Under the pieces are notes generated by a model. It saw only the letters and a program-made list of their open reading frames with translations. It was not told the DNA's origin and did no database searches. 64,000 nucleotides of DNA from Leuctra nigra (lineage: Eukaryota > Arthropoda > Insecta > Plecoptera > Leuctridae): assembly GCA_934045905.1 (NCBI GenBank), contig OW203767.1:26978785-27042784 (forward strand), given 5' to 3'. Both the position numbers and the translations under genes were made by a program. Shown in pieces: positions 35,227 through 45,573 of this stretch (positions are counted from its first letter, which is position 1; each line of letters begins with the position of its first letter).

Positions 35227-35481
35227 GGGGACTTCTGCATCCCGGCTTACATCCCTCTGGACTGTGACGTCACGACCACTGGCTGGCTGGATGCGAAGTC
35301 GTGGACACAGCTGGATGCAGAGTGTGGGAGAATGTATCCTGGATACAGAATCCTGCAGAAGAGGTTCATCAACCTGACGCAAGCGGAGAGGAGCTGGTGT
35401 CATGGCGCTGATGTGCCACTTGGAGTAGAGAAAGTCGGGGAGGATTTGCTCTGGATCAACGGACACAATGTGACTGAAGAG
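35227..35481 (+). CDS. Exon of an Ig-like extracellular protein (unrecognised gene)
   Basis: The exon is open and GC-rich, ending at the strong donor GAG|GTAAGT in phase 0. It encodes 85 residues from GDFCIPAYIPLDCDV through WLDAKSWTQLDAECGRMYPG to WINGHNVTEE. Four spaced cysteines, tryptophans and an NLT sequon suggest a secreted or extracellular domain, continued by the exon at 45574. Its left edge coincides with the end of the inserted element at 34156-35226. Before that element, GATATCGCTCAG|CCACGG offers an acceptor plus two in-frame codons, so the original exon may have been split by the insertion. No named family is recognised. Confidence 0.65.
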
Positions 35482-36902
35482 GTAAGTTTAGACAAATTGA
35501 TTTTGCTTTGTTGATATATTTTATACTATTTATGTATAGAAATATGATATATTTTTTGAGAAATAGCAATTCTTCATGCAGTACGAACCAAATACTTGAT
35601 TTGATTTTATCAGTTTCCATGGGCATCCGAGGATGTCTGGCAAGAGGGGGCAAGGCACGGAAAAAATGCCCGTGTTATGGGGGTGTGGGGGCGAGACGCT
35701 CACCCTGCCCCGCATGCCCCGCATGCCCCCACCTTGCCCAGCAAAGCATTTATTGGTTTTGTAAAACTATGAAATAAGTTTGTATGAGTTTATTTGTTTA
35801 CAAAATTAAACTAACAAAAAGTGTATGATTATATTGCATCCAAAGTGAGGGGGCAAGCCCCCCCTTTAGCCCCGCCCCCCTGTGGCCGCCCATGTCAGTT
35901 TCTAATTGAAACTGGCACAATCAGGATATTTTTATTTTTTACTGATTATCTCATTTGAAAAGTCTAAAATTACCTCAGCAAAATACGAGCTTTAAAGATC
36001 AATATTTCTTAAGGGGAAGGACCGGCTGACTGCTCCTAGAGAATCAGCCCTAATTGCTATTGTAGGCGGGGTTTTTAAAGGTAAATAAGGCGGGATCAGA
36101 TTTGGCGACGAATTTGTTGTCATAACTGTGATTGGTCTAGCTGGGAACAATGTTTGATATGAATGTTTTCTTCCGACTTTAGTTCCCATGCAAAAAATGT
36201 AAACAGAAGTGAGATCGGATACCCCGAGTATTGTTGTTATGATCGCTGGGTCCAGACTGGTTACCAACTCAAATGACATCATTGGCATCACTTTCACAAC
36301 ACGAACAAAATCATCGACGATCAAGAATAATCACACGCAATAAAGTGTTCAACACTTATCTAATAGATTCAAAGATTGCAAATCCTTTTATTGATTTTTA
36401 ACCATTATAACGGCGATATAAGACACTGATCTTATTTCACCACCTGAGAGTATAATGCCATTGGAAAAATTTGTTTACGAATAGGTATAGGTAGTCTCAT
36501 TTCTCTCTGGGTTCTTTACTAAGTGAATAATATTATCGCAATCAGAGAAAGAAAATCACTTTAGTTTTTGTGCATGTGGTTCTTGTAGTAGAATGTAGAC
36601 ACTGTCTACTGTCTACTTCTTGTAAGTAGAGAGTAGAAAATACGAAAAATAATGAAATAAAGTAATAAAAATACACATGAATATTTCCAGCCTTTTCTCC
36701 GGACTATATAAGTGGTATGTTGTGAAATTTATAAATCAATGAATTAGGAAATTTTGAAATAATATCATATATATTATTTCATTGCTCAAAACAAGTAAAA
36801 AAAATCAACAAAAAGTCACACACTTTATATGTTATATTTTGAAACCTTTGACACCTACATCGATTTTTTTTTTTTTAATGGAATGGTTGGAGTAATGATA
36901 AC

Positions 36903-37181
36903 TGTGGTGTTTTGGCAATACAACACCAAGGTTACGTTTCATCTTGTTATGTTGGTAACCCAGAATATAGTTGCTAATTTGAGTTTACTTCCGGTAAAGG
37001 AAAAACGGAACTAGGCAGGGGCCATGATGGATCAATCTCGTGTCAGCAGTGACTGAGCAAAGACGTGAATTGTTCAAGTGTATCTCTTGTTATTAAAGTG
37101 ATCATTATGTATAATAAATATATTCTTTGCAATCAATAATCTTTCCATGAATCGTCAACCTTTTCTACTCAATACATGTCA
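36903..37181 (+). repeat. 5' LTR
   Basis: Starts TGTGGTGTTTTGG, ends AATACATGTCA. AATAAA at 37113-37118 is a likely polyadenylation signal. Confidence 0.95.
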
Positions 37182-37183
37182 AG

Positions 37184-37198
37184 TGGCGACGAGGATAG
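37184..37198 (+). promoter_or_regulatory. Primer-binding site
   Basis: TGGCGACGAGGATAG begins two bases after the LTR. Its TGG start fits the CCA end of a tRNA primer; the tRNA species is not determined. Confidence 0.7.
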
Positions 37199-37242
37199 TG
37201 CCGAATTCACAGCGGTAAAGTCAGTTCCCGTTCACGAACAAC

Positions 37243-40200
37243 ATGGCCGCAATTACTGCAATTGGGCACATGGACGAGTATAACTCTGAGATCGAATCAT
37301 GGACATCTTACGTGGAAAGGTTTGAAAATTTTTGTACAGCTAATCAAGTACCTGACGACAGGAAACGACCGGCATTACTTACGGTCATCGGAATTTCAAC
37401 GTATAACCTGTTAAAGAATTTATGCTCTCCGATCAGCCCCACAACGCAAACGTTCAACCAGTTGGTAGCCATTTTGAAAACGCATTTGCAACCCGATCCA
37501 ACAATCATTTCGGAGAGGTATAAGTTTCATCGAGCAGCACAACTGGAAACCGAAACAGTTAGAGATTTTATTGCCAGAATTAAACACCTAACGATATACT
37601 GTCAATTTGGCGTAAATTTAAATGAAGCATTGCGCGACAGGTTCGTGTGCGGATTAAGAAGCGATAAAATAAGGGAACGACTTCTAGAGAGCGGTAACCC
37701 GACGTTCGATCAAGCTACGCAATTGGCGTTAAAACTTGAAACTGCAGCGAAAGAAGCAACGACACTGGGACGCGATCATAGAGAGAGAGCAGTACACAGC
37801 TTCGCATCATCACCCTCGCATCAAGATACGACAGCAAGGAACAAATTCAAAAAGAAGAGAGAAAAAGTGCCAGTGCAACCAACAGCTTCAAAGAGCTACT
37901 CTTGTTTTTCGTGTGGATTATCTAATCACACCAGAGAAAAGTGCAAATACAGAGAATATACTTGTAATAAATGTAATACCAAGGGACATTTGAGCAAGGT
38001 ATGTAAATTGTTACCCAGTAAAAGTCAGAAATTCATGAACCTGGATGCTGAGGCAGTCAGTGATAGCTCCAGTAGTGATAGTACCATGAATCACTTGCGA
38101 GGTATAAGTAGTGCTATGCATAACTTGCCAAAGCAGGCAAATTCAGAGGTTAATCCACCCATTACTGTACTAGTTAATATTCAAAATGTACAAAATGTAA
38201 AAATGGAGATCGACACCGGTTCCGAAGTGTCTGCCATTTCACAGGGTTATTATTCCAAGAATTTTGCAACCCTTCCATTGCTCCCGGCCGACCTTTTGCT
38301 TCGTTCTTATACGGGGGAGAAGATTGTTCCCGTAGGTATGCTGCAGGTAGAAGCGAGTCTTTCAGGGCAGTCGGTAGTGCAAGGACTACCGTTGTACGTC
38401 ATCGCAGGAGGAGGTCCACCATTGTTGGGAAGAGGATGGATGGCTAAACTGAAAATCTCCAGTCTAGAGGTAACCAATGTCAATACTTTGGGTTCTGATT
38501 CAACCCCTGATAGCGACAAGGCTCGAGTAGAAGCAGTGCTAGGGGAATTTCCCGAGGTTTTTCGGGAAGAATTGGGTACGTACAAGAAGGCCCCTACTAA
38601 GCTGTATTTACGGCCGGAGGCAGTTCCGTGTTTTCAAAAGGCTAGATATTTACCATATGCATTGAAGCCTGAGGTAGAAACCGAATTGAATCGGCTGATT
38701 GATTCGGGGGTAATTTCACCAGTTACTCATTCTGAATGGGCTACCCCAATAGTTCCGGTGTTAAAGAAAGGGGGTGGTGTTAGAATTTGTGGTGACTACA
38801 AAATCACTTTAAACCCAAGTCTAGTGATTGATAAATACCCCGTTCCTAAGATTGAAGATTTATTCGCAACGCTTCACAATGGTAAACATTTCAGTAAATT
38901 AGACTTATCGCATGCTTATCAACAACTACTTTTGGAGGACGGTTCAAAAGAGTGTGTGACTATCAATACGCATAAAGGATTGTTTCGTTATAATAGGATT
39001 CCATATGGAGTAGCGTCCGCTCCTGGGATTTTTCAAAGGGTGATGGAGCAAACGTTGCAAGGTTTGCCCGGAGTCGTTGTTTTCCTTGATGATATTCTCA
39101 TCACCGGTAAGGACAGGGAGGAACACTTAGTCAGATTACGTGCAGTTTTACAGCGCTTACAAGAGGCTGGACTAAATGTACGACGCAAGAAGTGTGAATT
39201 TTTCAAAGAGTCAGTTTCCTTTCTGGGGCATGTAGTTGACAGGCATGGGTTACACACTAATCCTTCAAAAGTAGATGCCATTGTCAACGCACCCGTTCCA
39301 AAAGATGTAACGCAATTACGAGCAGTGCTAGGACTAGTAAACTATTACGCTAAGTTCATTCCTATGTTAGCAACAGATTTGAAACCTTTGTACAGGTTAC
39401 TGGAGAAAGACAAAGAATTCCACTTCGATAAACAGTGTGTCGAGGCCTTTCTTAAGATTAAGAGACTGTTTTCCTCAGCTACAGTACTAACGCATTACGA
39501 TCCATCCAAACCGTTGAAGCTATCCACCGATGCTAGTCCGTATGGATTAGGGGCTGTAATTTCGCATATTCTTCCAAATGGGCAGGAGAAACCTGTAGCG
39601 TACGCTTCACGTACTTTGAACAAGGCCGAACAGAATTATTCCCAACTCGATAAGGAAGCTTTAAGCATACATTGGGGTGTCAAGAAATTCTACCAATATC
39701 TTTACGGTAGACATTTTGTCTTGGAAACGGACCATAAGCCGCTGACATCAATCTTTGGACCCAAGAACGGTATTCCACCCATGGCAGCCAGTAGATTACA
39801 GCGATACGCAGTGTTTTTGGCAGGATTTGATTTCGAGATTAGATATGTCAAATCAGAGAACAACGTGGCAGATGCTTTCTCGAGAATTCCATTGGCACAT
39901 TCACACAAGGAATCTAGTGTAATTTCGTATTTGCATTATGTGGATAATGGTAATGTTCCCATTCATAGCAAGCAGATTGCGGCTATGACACGCCGAGATA
40001 CAATCCTGAACAAAGTGTTAGGTTTTGTTCAGTACGGATGGCCGCAAAATGCAGACCAGATCAAGGAGGAATTCAAACCTTATTTCAAAAAAAGGTTAGA
40101 GTTGACAGTGGAACAAGGTTGTGTGATGTGGGGGTATAGAGTTATTATCCCAAAAGTCCTGCAGAAACCTTTGTTAGAGGAGCTACATGACAGTCATTTA

Positions 40201-41325
40201 GGAATTGTGAAAATGAAAAGTATGGCACGAGCTTACCTTTGGTGGCCCGGATTAGATGCAGACATTCAGGATCTGGCAGCTAATTGTCCGCAGTGCGTGA
40301 GTAGCCGGAATGATCCACCGAAACATACTCTTCATGTATGGGACTATCCGGAGACCCCATTTTCAAGGATTCACATGGATTTTTTAGGTCCATTCCAAGG
40401 TCGTATGGTACTTTTAGTAACTGACGCCTACTCTAAGTGGGTTGAGGCCTTTGAAGTGTCGAGTACCGCCGCTACTCAGACAATAGCTAAGCTGAGACCC
40501 TTATTTGCGCAGTTTGGTTTTCCACAACATGTTGTGTCAGATAATGGACCACCATTCACTTCCGAAGAATTCAGCACTTTCCTTCAGTCCAATGGTATTA
40601 AACACACCTGTTCGCCTCCGTACCATCCTTCTACTAATGGGTTATCAGAAAATAATGTAAAAACTTTCAAATATAAGGTCCTAGCGGCCTTGAAGGAGGG
40701 TAAAGACTTCAATCTGGCGGTCAGTAGGTTTTTATTAGCATATCGCAGCACCGTTCACTGTACCACGAATGAAACGCCTGCTAAGCTATTTCTGAACCGA
40801 CAGTTACGTACCAGATTGGATTGTCTCAGACCTAATGTCAGAGAACATGTGAGTAAGCAACAAAGCAAACAGATTAAAGATCATAAAGGTTCAAGGCAGG
40901 TAGTATTTCAGTTAGAACAACCGGTATTGGTTAAAGATTACCGAGGAAGGAGGGAAGGTTGGATTCATGGCAAAATTAAACAACGTTTAGGACCGGTCAC
41001 ATACATGGTTATGATTGAGAATGATCCAGCTCGAGTGTGGAAAAGACATGCAAATCAATTGTTGGCATTCAGAGGGTCAAAGCAGCCTGAAATGAGAAAT
41101 GTTGAGGATACTTTTGATTTTGCCAATGATGTAACCCATTCTGATTCTGTACCTAACGTTCTGCCGGAATATGATGAACCCCTTGTAGTTGTACCACACG
41201 ATCAAGAAGTTGTGATCAATGTAAATAATGATGTTGTAAACGAGGGAGAGCCAAGCATCACCAGTTCACCTCAACGCAGATATCCTAAGCGTGTAAGAAA
41301 ACCTATTGTTAAATTGGATTTGTAA
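37243..41325 (+). CDS. Gag-Pol polyprotein of Ty3/Gypsy element
   Basis: A single 1360-residue frame without a gag/pol shift. Gag spans about 1-215. Two CCHC zinc knuckles (CFSCGLSNHTREKC and CNKCNTKGHLSKVC) lie at about 221-254. The aspartic protease has DTGS at 324-327. Reverse transcriptase (about 460-660) has KLDLSHAYQQ and FLDD with Asp616-Asp617. RNase H spans about 730-870 (LSTDAS, DKEAL, TDHKPL). The integrase zinc finger has His982/His985 and Cys1015/Cys1018, and its catalytic triad is Asp1046, Asp1100, Glu1136 with 35 residues between the last two. LGPVTYMV near 1249 is GPY/F-like. All key residues are present, so it may be functional. The start is the first ATG after the leader (ACAACATGG). 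Confidence 0.95.
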   Translation: MAAITAIGHMDEYNSEIESWTSYVERFENFCTANQVPDDRKRPALLTVIGISTYNLLKNLCSPISPTTQTFNQLVAILKTHLQPDPTIISERYKFHRAAQLETETVRDFIARIKHLTIYCQFGVNLNEALRDRFVCGLRSDKIRERLLESGNPTFDQATQLALKLETAAKEATTLGRDHRERAVHSFASSPSHQDTTARNKFKKKREKVPVQPTASKSYSCFSCGLSNHTREKCKYREYTCNKCNTKGHLSKVCKLLPSKSQKFMNLDAEAVSDSSSSDSTMNHLRGISSAMHNLPKQANSEVNPPITVLVNIQNVQNVKMEIDTGSEVSAISQGYYSKNFATLPLLPADLLLRSYTGEKIVPVGMLQVEASLSGQSVVQGLPLYVIAGGGPPLLGRGWMAKLKISSLEVTNVNTLGSDSTPDSDKARVEAVLGEFPEVFREELGTYKKAPTKLYLRPEAVPCFQKARYLPYALKPEVETELNRLIDSGVISPVTHSEWATPIVPVLKKGGGVRICGDYKITLNPSLVIDKYPVPKIEDLFATLHNGKHFSKLDLSHAYQQLLLEDGSKECVTINTHKGLFRYNRIPYGVASAPGIFQRVMEQTLQGLPGVVVFLDDILITGKDREEHLVRLRAVLQRLQEAGLNVRRKKCEFFKESVSFLGHVVDRHGLHTNPSKVDAIVNAPVPKDVTQLRAVLGLVNYYAKFIPMLATDLKPLYRLLEKDKEFHFDKQCVEAFLKIKRLFSSATVLTHYDPSKPLKLSTDASPYGLGAVISHILPNGQEKPVAYASRTLNKAEQNYSQLDKEALSIHWGVKKFYQYLYGRHFVLETDHKPLTSIFGPKNGIPPMAASRLQRYAVFLAGFDFEIRYVKSENNVADAFSRIPLAHSHKESSVISYLHYVDNGNVPIHSKQIAAMTRRDTILNKVLGFVQYGWPQNADQIKEEFKPYFKKRLELTVEQGCVMWGYRVIIPKVLQKPLLEELHDSHLGIVKMKSMARAYLWWPGLDADIQDLAANCPQCVSSRNDPPKHTLHVWDYPETPFSRIHMDFLGPFQGRMVLLVTDAYSKWVEAFEVSSTAATQTIAKLRPLFAQFGFPQHVVSDNGPPFTSEEFSTFLQSNGIKHTCSPPYHPSTNGLSENNVKTFKYKVLAALKEGKDFNLAVSRFLLAYRSTVHCTTNETPAKLFLNRQLRTRLDCLRPNVREHVSKQQSKQIKDHKGSRQVVFQLEQPVLVKDYRGRREGWIHGKIKQRLGPVTYMVMIENDPARVWKRHANQLLAFRGSKQPEMRNVEDTFDFANDVTHSDSVPNVLPEYDEPLVVVPHDQEVVINVNNDVVNEGEPSITSSPQRRYPKRVRKPIVKLDL

Positions 41326-41690
41326 ATTCTTATGTTTACCTCATGTGTATTTTTTTTTATGTTCTTATGTAAATTCTTATGTTTCTCATGAGTTATCTCA
41401 TGTACATTGTATCAAAGGTGGAGATTGATTGATAATGCGAGATGACACATTGTCAAAACGGGATCTGTAATTTCTTATGTTCATTATGTATTTCAATGTT
41501 CCATTTATATCCTATAAATTGTGAGCAAGGTCAAGGTTGGAGAGCGATTGATAATGTGAAACAACATATCCAGTAACTTGTCCATACTGTAAGGTTATTG
41601 TTTGATTTGTCAGAGTGAAATTTACTAGTGTAGAGAGCCCCGAAATTCTTGCAATTTGTTTACCAATGTGTGCATAGAAGTGTTGTGCTT

Positions 41691-41699
41691 AGGAGAGGG
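41691..41699 (+). promoter_or_regulatory. Polypurine tract
   Basis: AGGAGAGGG ends three bases before the 3' LTR; the expected plus-strand primer site. Confidence 0.75.
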
Positions 41700-41702
41700 C
41701 AT

Positions 41703-41981
41703 TGTGGTGTTTTGGCAATACAACACCAAGGTTACGTTTCATCTTGTTATGTTGGTAACCCAGAATATAGTTGCTAATTTGAGTTGACTTCCGGTAAAGG
41801 AAAAACGGAACTAGGCAGGGGCCATGATGGATCAATCTCGTGTCAGCAGTGACTGAGCAAAGACGTGAATTGTTCAAGTGTATCTCTTGTTATTAAAGTG
41901 ATCATTATGTATAATAAATATATTCTTTGCAATCAAAAATATTTTCATGAATCGTCAACCTTTTCTACTCAATACATGTCA
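41703..41981 (+). repeat. 3' LTR
   Basis: Same length as the 5' LTR with four substitutions seen (one in GAGTTGACTTCC, three near ATCAAAAATATTTTC). Confidence 0.95.
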
Positions 41982-43080
41982 ATAACGGTCAATACAACAA
42001 TTAAATAATTATTCGCCGTTTGTCTGACAAATCATTGCTATCGGTGACCTAAACCTGTGTTCGGGATTAACGTGTGAAATAACACGTACAATGTATAATT
42101 ATCATTCAGTTGCTATGATACACATTGCAACCAAAAATATTTCTTTACCTTTATAACATACAGTTTTCAGTTATAAATAATAAAATAGTGCATACAGTAG
42201 AGACACACATTGATGTGCTCTTAGCGAGCGTCGAAATTCATCTGTTATTCTGCACTAGTAATTGTAGACGGGAAAACTGTTCGACATTGTTGTCACAATG
42301 AGAATAAATACACATCGTGACATAACCTTGCCGAGATTGACTCAAGAATAATAGATAGCCCGAGATGCTACTATTTACAGTGAATTATTATGGATGCTTA
42401 GAGAAGTGTTGCCGATTTCAACAGTTATTCAATTAGCAAAAATATATTTATATCTTCAAAAAAACATAAATATTCAAATTAAAATTTAAAAAATAGCATA
42501 AAAAATAATATTAAGTGAAGTCTTTATTAATACAACAGCGAATTTTCTTATGATAAACTAGGAAAACGCTCTGAGTAACGCGTTGATGAGCGAGCACGGA
42601 TACACGCAACACCTCGAACCGAAATTATGTCTATCGAAAATGTCATTAAAAGCCAATAATTCTTGAATTTCGTCACAGACTTGTATAAATATCTCCAAAA
42701 TTTCCAAAAATATTGGTCCCAATAACCTTGCTAAGTTTTAAGTTGTTCGATTAAACCTTTGATTGAACGGTTCCTTGTTAAGTTTCAAAAATCACATGAT
42801 ATCCTTCAAACAATATACCTGGGACCACTCATATGATATGATATTACTGTGTACACAATATCAGATCAATCTGTTAAACGGTCATTATTAGTTTCATTTT
42901 GTTTGAAACTTTCTGCTCTAACTACCCTGCCTTGAACTGAAGATTCGAAGTCGCCGTGAATTTGACAGCCAACACACAAAATGTCGCTAGAATTACAAAA
43001 ACTTTTGAAAATAACGACAGATAAGACTGAAAATTGGCAAAAATACCTTAAATGTTGCTACCAATTACCATGCGAAGTTT

Positions 43081-43323
43081 TTAGTTGGTCGGTCCATCGG
43101 CAATACCCGCTGCACGAGAGCGGGTATTGCGTTGATTGTTTGAGTATCTCCTTGCAGCAGTCTGGTCGGGGGTCTCTTTGCTCCTTGATGCTTTATTATT
43201 AACGACATTTTGTTTCAACCTTTTAGATTTAGCTTCGTCAGTTTCTTGATCTTCAATTTCACGCAGACGCTTTTTCGCCTTTATGGCTTTCATTCTAGCA
43301 GAAGTCTTTCCATTTTTCGGCAT
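43081..43323 (-). pseudogene. Possible Helitron-type protein fragment
   Basis: The 80 codons start MPKNGKTSARMKAIKAKKRL and include RSKETPDQTAARRYSNNQ. The run is very basic, with an ETPxQxAAR-type phrase that recalls the N-terminal leader of insect Helitron/PIF1-like ORFs. It lies in sense inside the Helentron-like copy. The rest of a helicase is absent. The resemblance is from memory and modest. Confidence 0.4.
43101..43129. repeat. Perfect 11-bp hairpin
   Basis: CAATACCCGCT, loop GCACGAG, AGCGGGTATTG. It lies at the downstream end of the 43323-43081 frame, inside the Helentron-like copy. Confidence 0.7.
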
Positions 43324-45573
43324 GTTTAAATAGGGATAAGATAGGTAATGAAAAAGTAAGAAGTAGAGTAGGTACCTACCTAATTAAAGTACAATAATAT
43401 TTGTGTGATCAATGTTTGAAATGCACGAAATGTGTGCTCAAAGACGTAATGTATTCAATGTCGTAATGTTACGAAATGAATCTTGAACAAAACTTCGCAA
43501 ATATGAAAATAAAGTAAACACCTTTCAACTAATAAGCGAAAGGAATCAAAGTTCCACACAAAAAAACGGATCATGTAAAATAGTAACTACCTAGTTTAGA
43601 AACGGAATGAATCCAACGTTCCACAATTAAAATAAGACAACGTAATGTTTTGAACTGAATGAATCAAAACTTTCAAAAAAAAATAGCAACCTTCAAGGAA
43701 ATGTCAGGCTAGACAGAAGCTCAGAAACGGAATAAATCCAACGTTTCCAAGAAGAAAATAATTTGAAATAATCAATCCCCTGGACAAAAACTGTAGATAC
43801 CTAATATCTATGCTTTAAAAGCGATTCAATTTTACTAATACCTTCACAAAGTACACCAAATTGCCAAAATTATCAACGAAAAGAAGCAAAATGCAGGAGA
43901 GATTTGGAATGACGTGTGAACGCTAGAAGAGAACAAACGCCACTCAATGATATTATTGAAATGTGAGCTTATGTTTCTAATCCCTCCTGGATGCAAAATC
44001 AGCCAAGTAGAAACACGGGAGGCACGGCCATCAGAACTACGAATTGAAGAAAAGACAATCAAGGTCCTTAAAAACTCGAAATGATTTGTTGGAAACTATG
44101 ATCCAAATTGAATTATTCAAATTTGATCAACTCAATAAACATAAAAATATCTGCTTTTCACTAAAAAAGTGTACATACCATCAAAACACTCTTGTACCTA
44201 AAGCAAATCAGATTCAGTTGCATTGGAAAGACATTCATTTTCAATGTTTCATTTCTGACAGCTATTAAAAATGTCAATAAGTGCATACTTTCTTGACAGA
44301 TTCGGCTGAAAATTTGTAAAATAAGTGACTTTGTTGGTCTTACTGACCATGCTAAATATGAGTTTGATCACATTTCTCGAAGGCCATTTTCATTTTTTAG
44401 GCTATCAGGAGATACTTATTTTAACAATGAACCAATGGATGGATTTCAAAAAAAAATTGGGTCTGCAAACAGAGAAGGTTGTCTTTACATGTGTGCAAAA
44501 TTTCAGGTCGATCGGTGAAACGGTGCGACTTCTATTGCTTCCTTTAGCATACAAAAACAAAAACAAAAAAAAAACAAAAAAAAAAACAGAGGTCCGTGCT
44601 AAAAGAGCCAAATGGAGTCGCTCGCTTCGCTCGCTCAATTAAATTGTTGGGAAGATTTGTACATGGCTGTTTTGAATATCAACATTCTATGTTTCTGAAA
44701 ATTTTCACTTACATTTTATCAACTTACAATGAAAATTTAATTTTAGGCCATTTCCAACATTTAAGACGGTATACACTTTATGATAGATAGATTTTTATAA
44801 ATTAGGTAAGATGATTTAGACAACTCTGAGGTCCGTCTGTCTCCAGTCGTCGTTGATTGTGTAAATGCCGGGGAAACTGATGATTATTGTTGACATACAA
44901 ACTCTCGCTATCAGTGCACTATTTATATTTCCATGCTGTCTCTTAGGACCCTCCCATCATCCCCTTCCACACCGTTACTGGAACTCCCAGAATGTTTACT
45001 TGCAACTTCAGTCGGTTTCAGTGCCCCTGGTTTTATGCAAAACTCATAACATTGATGGTGTGAGAAAGCAAATTGTGCCTCTACCGATCAAGTTAGAAAA
45101 AAAGTTTCAAGAGCAAAGTTGCTTGAAATTAAATCTAGTTTAAGCGTCGTTGAACCAATTTTTAAAATTATTAGTTTTATTTACTCAATAATTACGCAAC
45201 ATATAACTACTTATAACTTTAAGGTGATTAAAAATTTCAAATAAGTGGTCAACGCTGCATAATCTGCAATTCATTCTCCACAACTTTGTCGCTTTAACAT
45301 CTAGTCTATCTTCAACGAGACGGGACGATAACTGCTTTCCAGCCGAGGTCCTCATTCAGAGGCTCTTCCTTCCCCTTAAGTTAAATTTTGTCATCGGTCC
45401 AAGTTAGTTTATAAGAAATTTCAACATTTATTTTCAAGGATATCTCTTAAAATAGTATCGTATTGTTTACGTATTAGCATTTGCTTTTGTTTGAGGTCAA
45501 GAAATTTTATAGAACTTCTATATAACCGTCTGGTGTATACTTGACCAATGTTCTGTTATTTGAACCAACTCAG

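Larger units (their letters stand above)
36903..41981 (+). mobile_element. Intact Ty3/Gypsy LTR retrotransposon
   Basis: The 5079-bp element has two 279-bp LTRs (36903-37181, 41703-41981) beginning TG and ending CA, flanked by the 5-bp target duplication ATAAC (36898-36902, 41982-41986). It has a primer-binding site, a polypurine tract and one uninterrupted gag-pol frame of 1360 codons. The LTRs differ at about 4 of 279 positions, so insertion was recent. There is no env frame. Domain order PR-RT-RNase H-IN marks Ty3/Gypsy. A GPY/F-like module (LGPVTYMV) and no clear chromodomain are compatible with Mag-type lineages. Confidence 0.95.
42558..44638 (-). mobile_element. Longest Helentron-like copy (2.1 kb)
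   Basis: The minus-strand 5' tip is TTGAGCGAGCG at 44638. The 3' end has the hairpin segment and CTAG at 42558-42561, followed by T on that strand. It is about twice the length of its relatives because of roughly 1.2 kb of extra internal sequence that includes an 80-codon frame (43323-43081, minus) in the sense direction of the element. Confidence 0.7.
35482..45573 (+). other. Large intron with nested transposons
   Basis: It runs from the donor at 35482 to the acceptor CCAACTCAG at 45573, phase 0 on both sides. Contents: AT-rich text with a GC-rich, CCCC/GGGG-bearing patch at 35630-35900, the Ty3/Gypsy element at 36903-41981, the Helentron-like copy at 42558-44638, and about 900 bases before the acceptor without a recognised gene. 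Confidence 0.6.

Noticed and set aside
44865..45143. 92-codon plus-strand frame with a hydrophobic N-terminus resembling a signal peptide
   Set aside because: No recognisable domain, no GC rise, no splice signals that link it to the exon at 45574; such frames are expected by chance.
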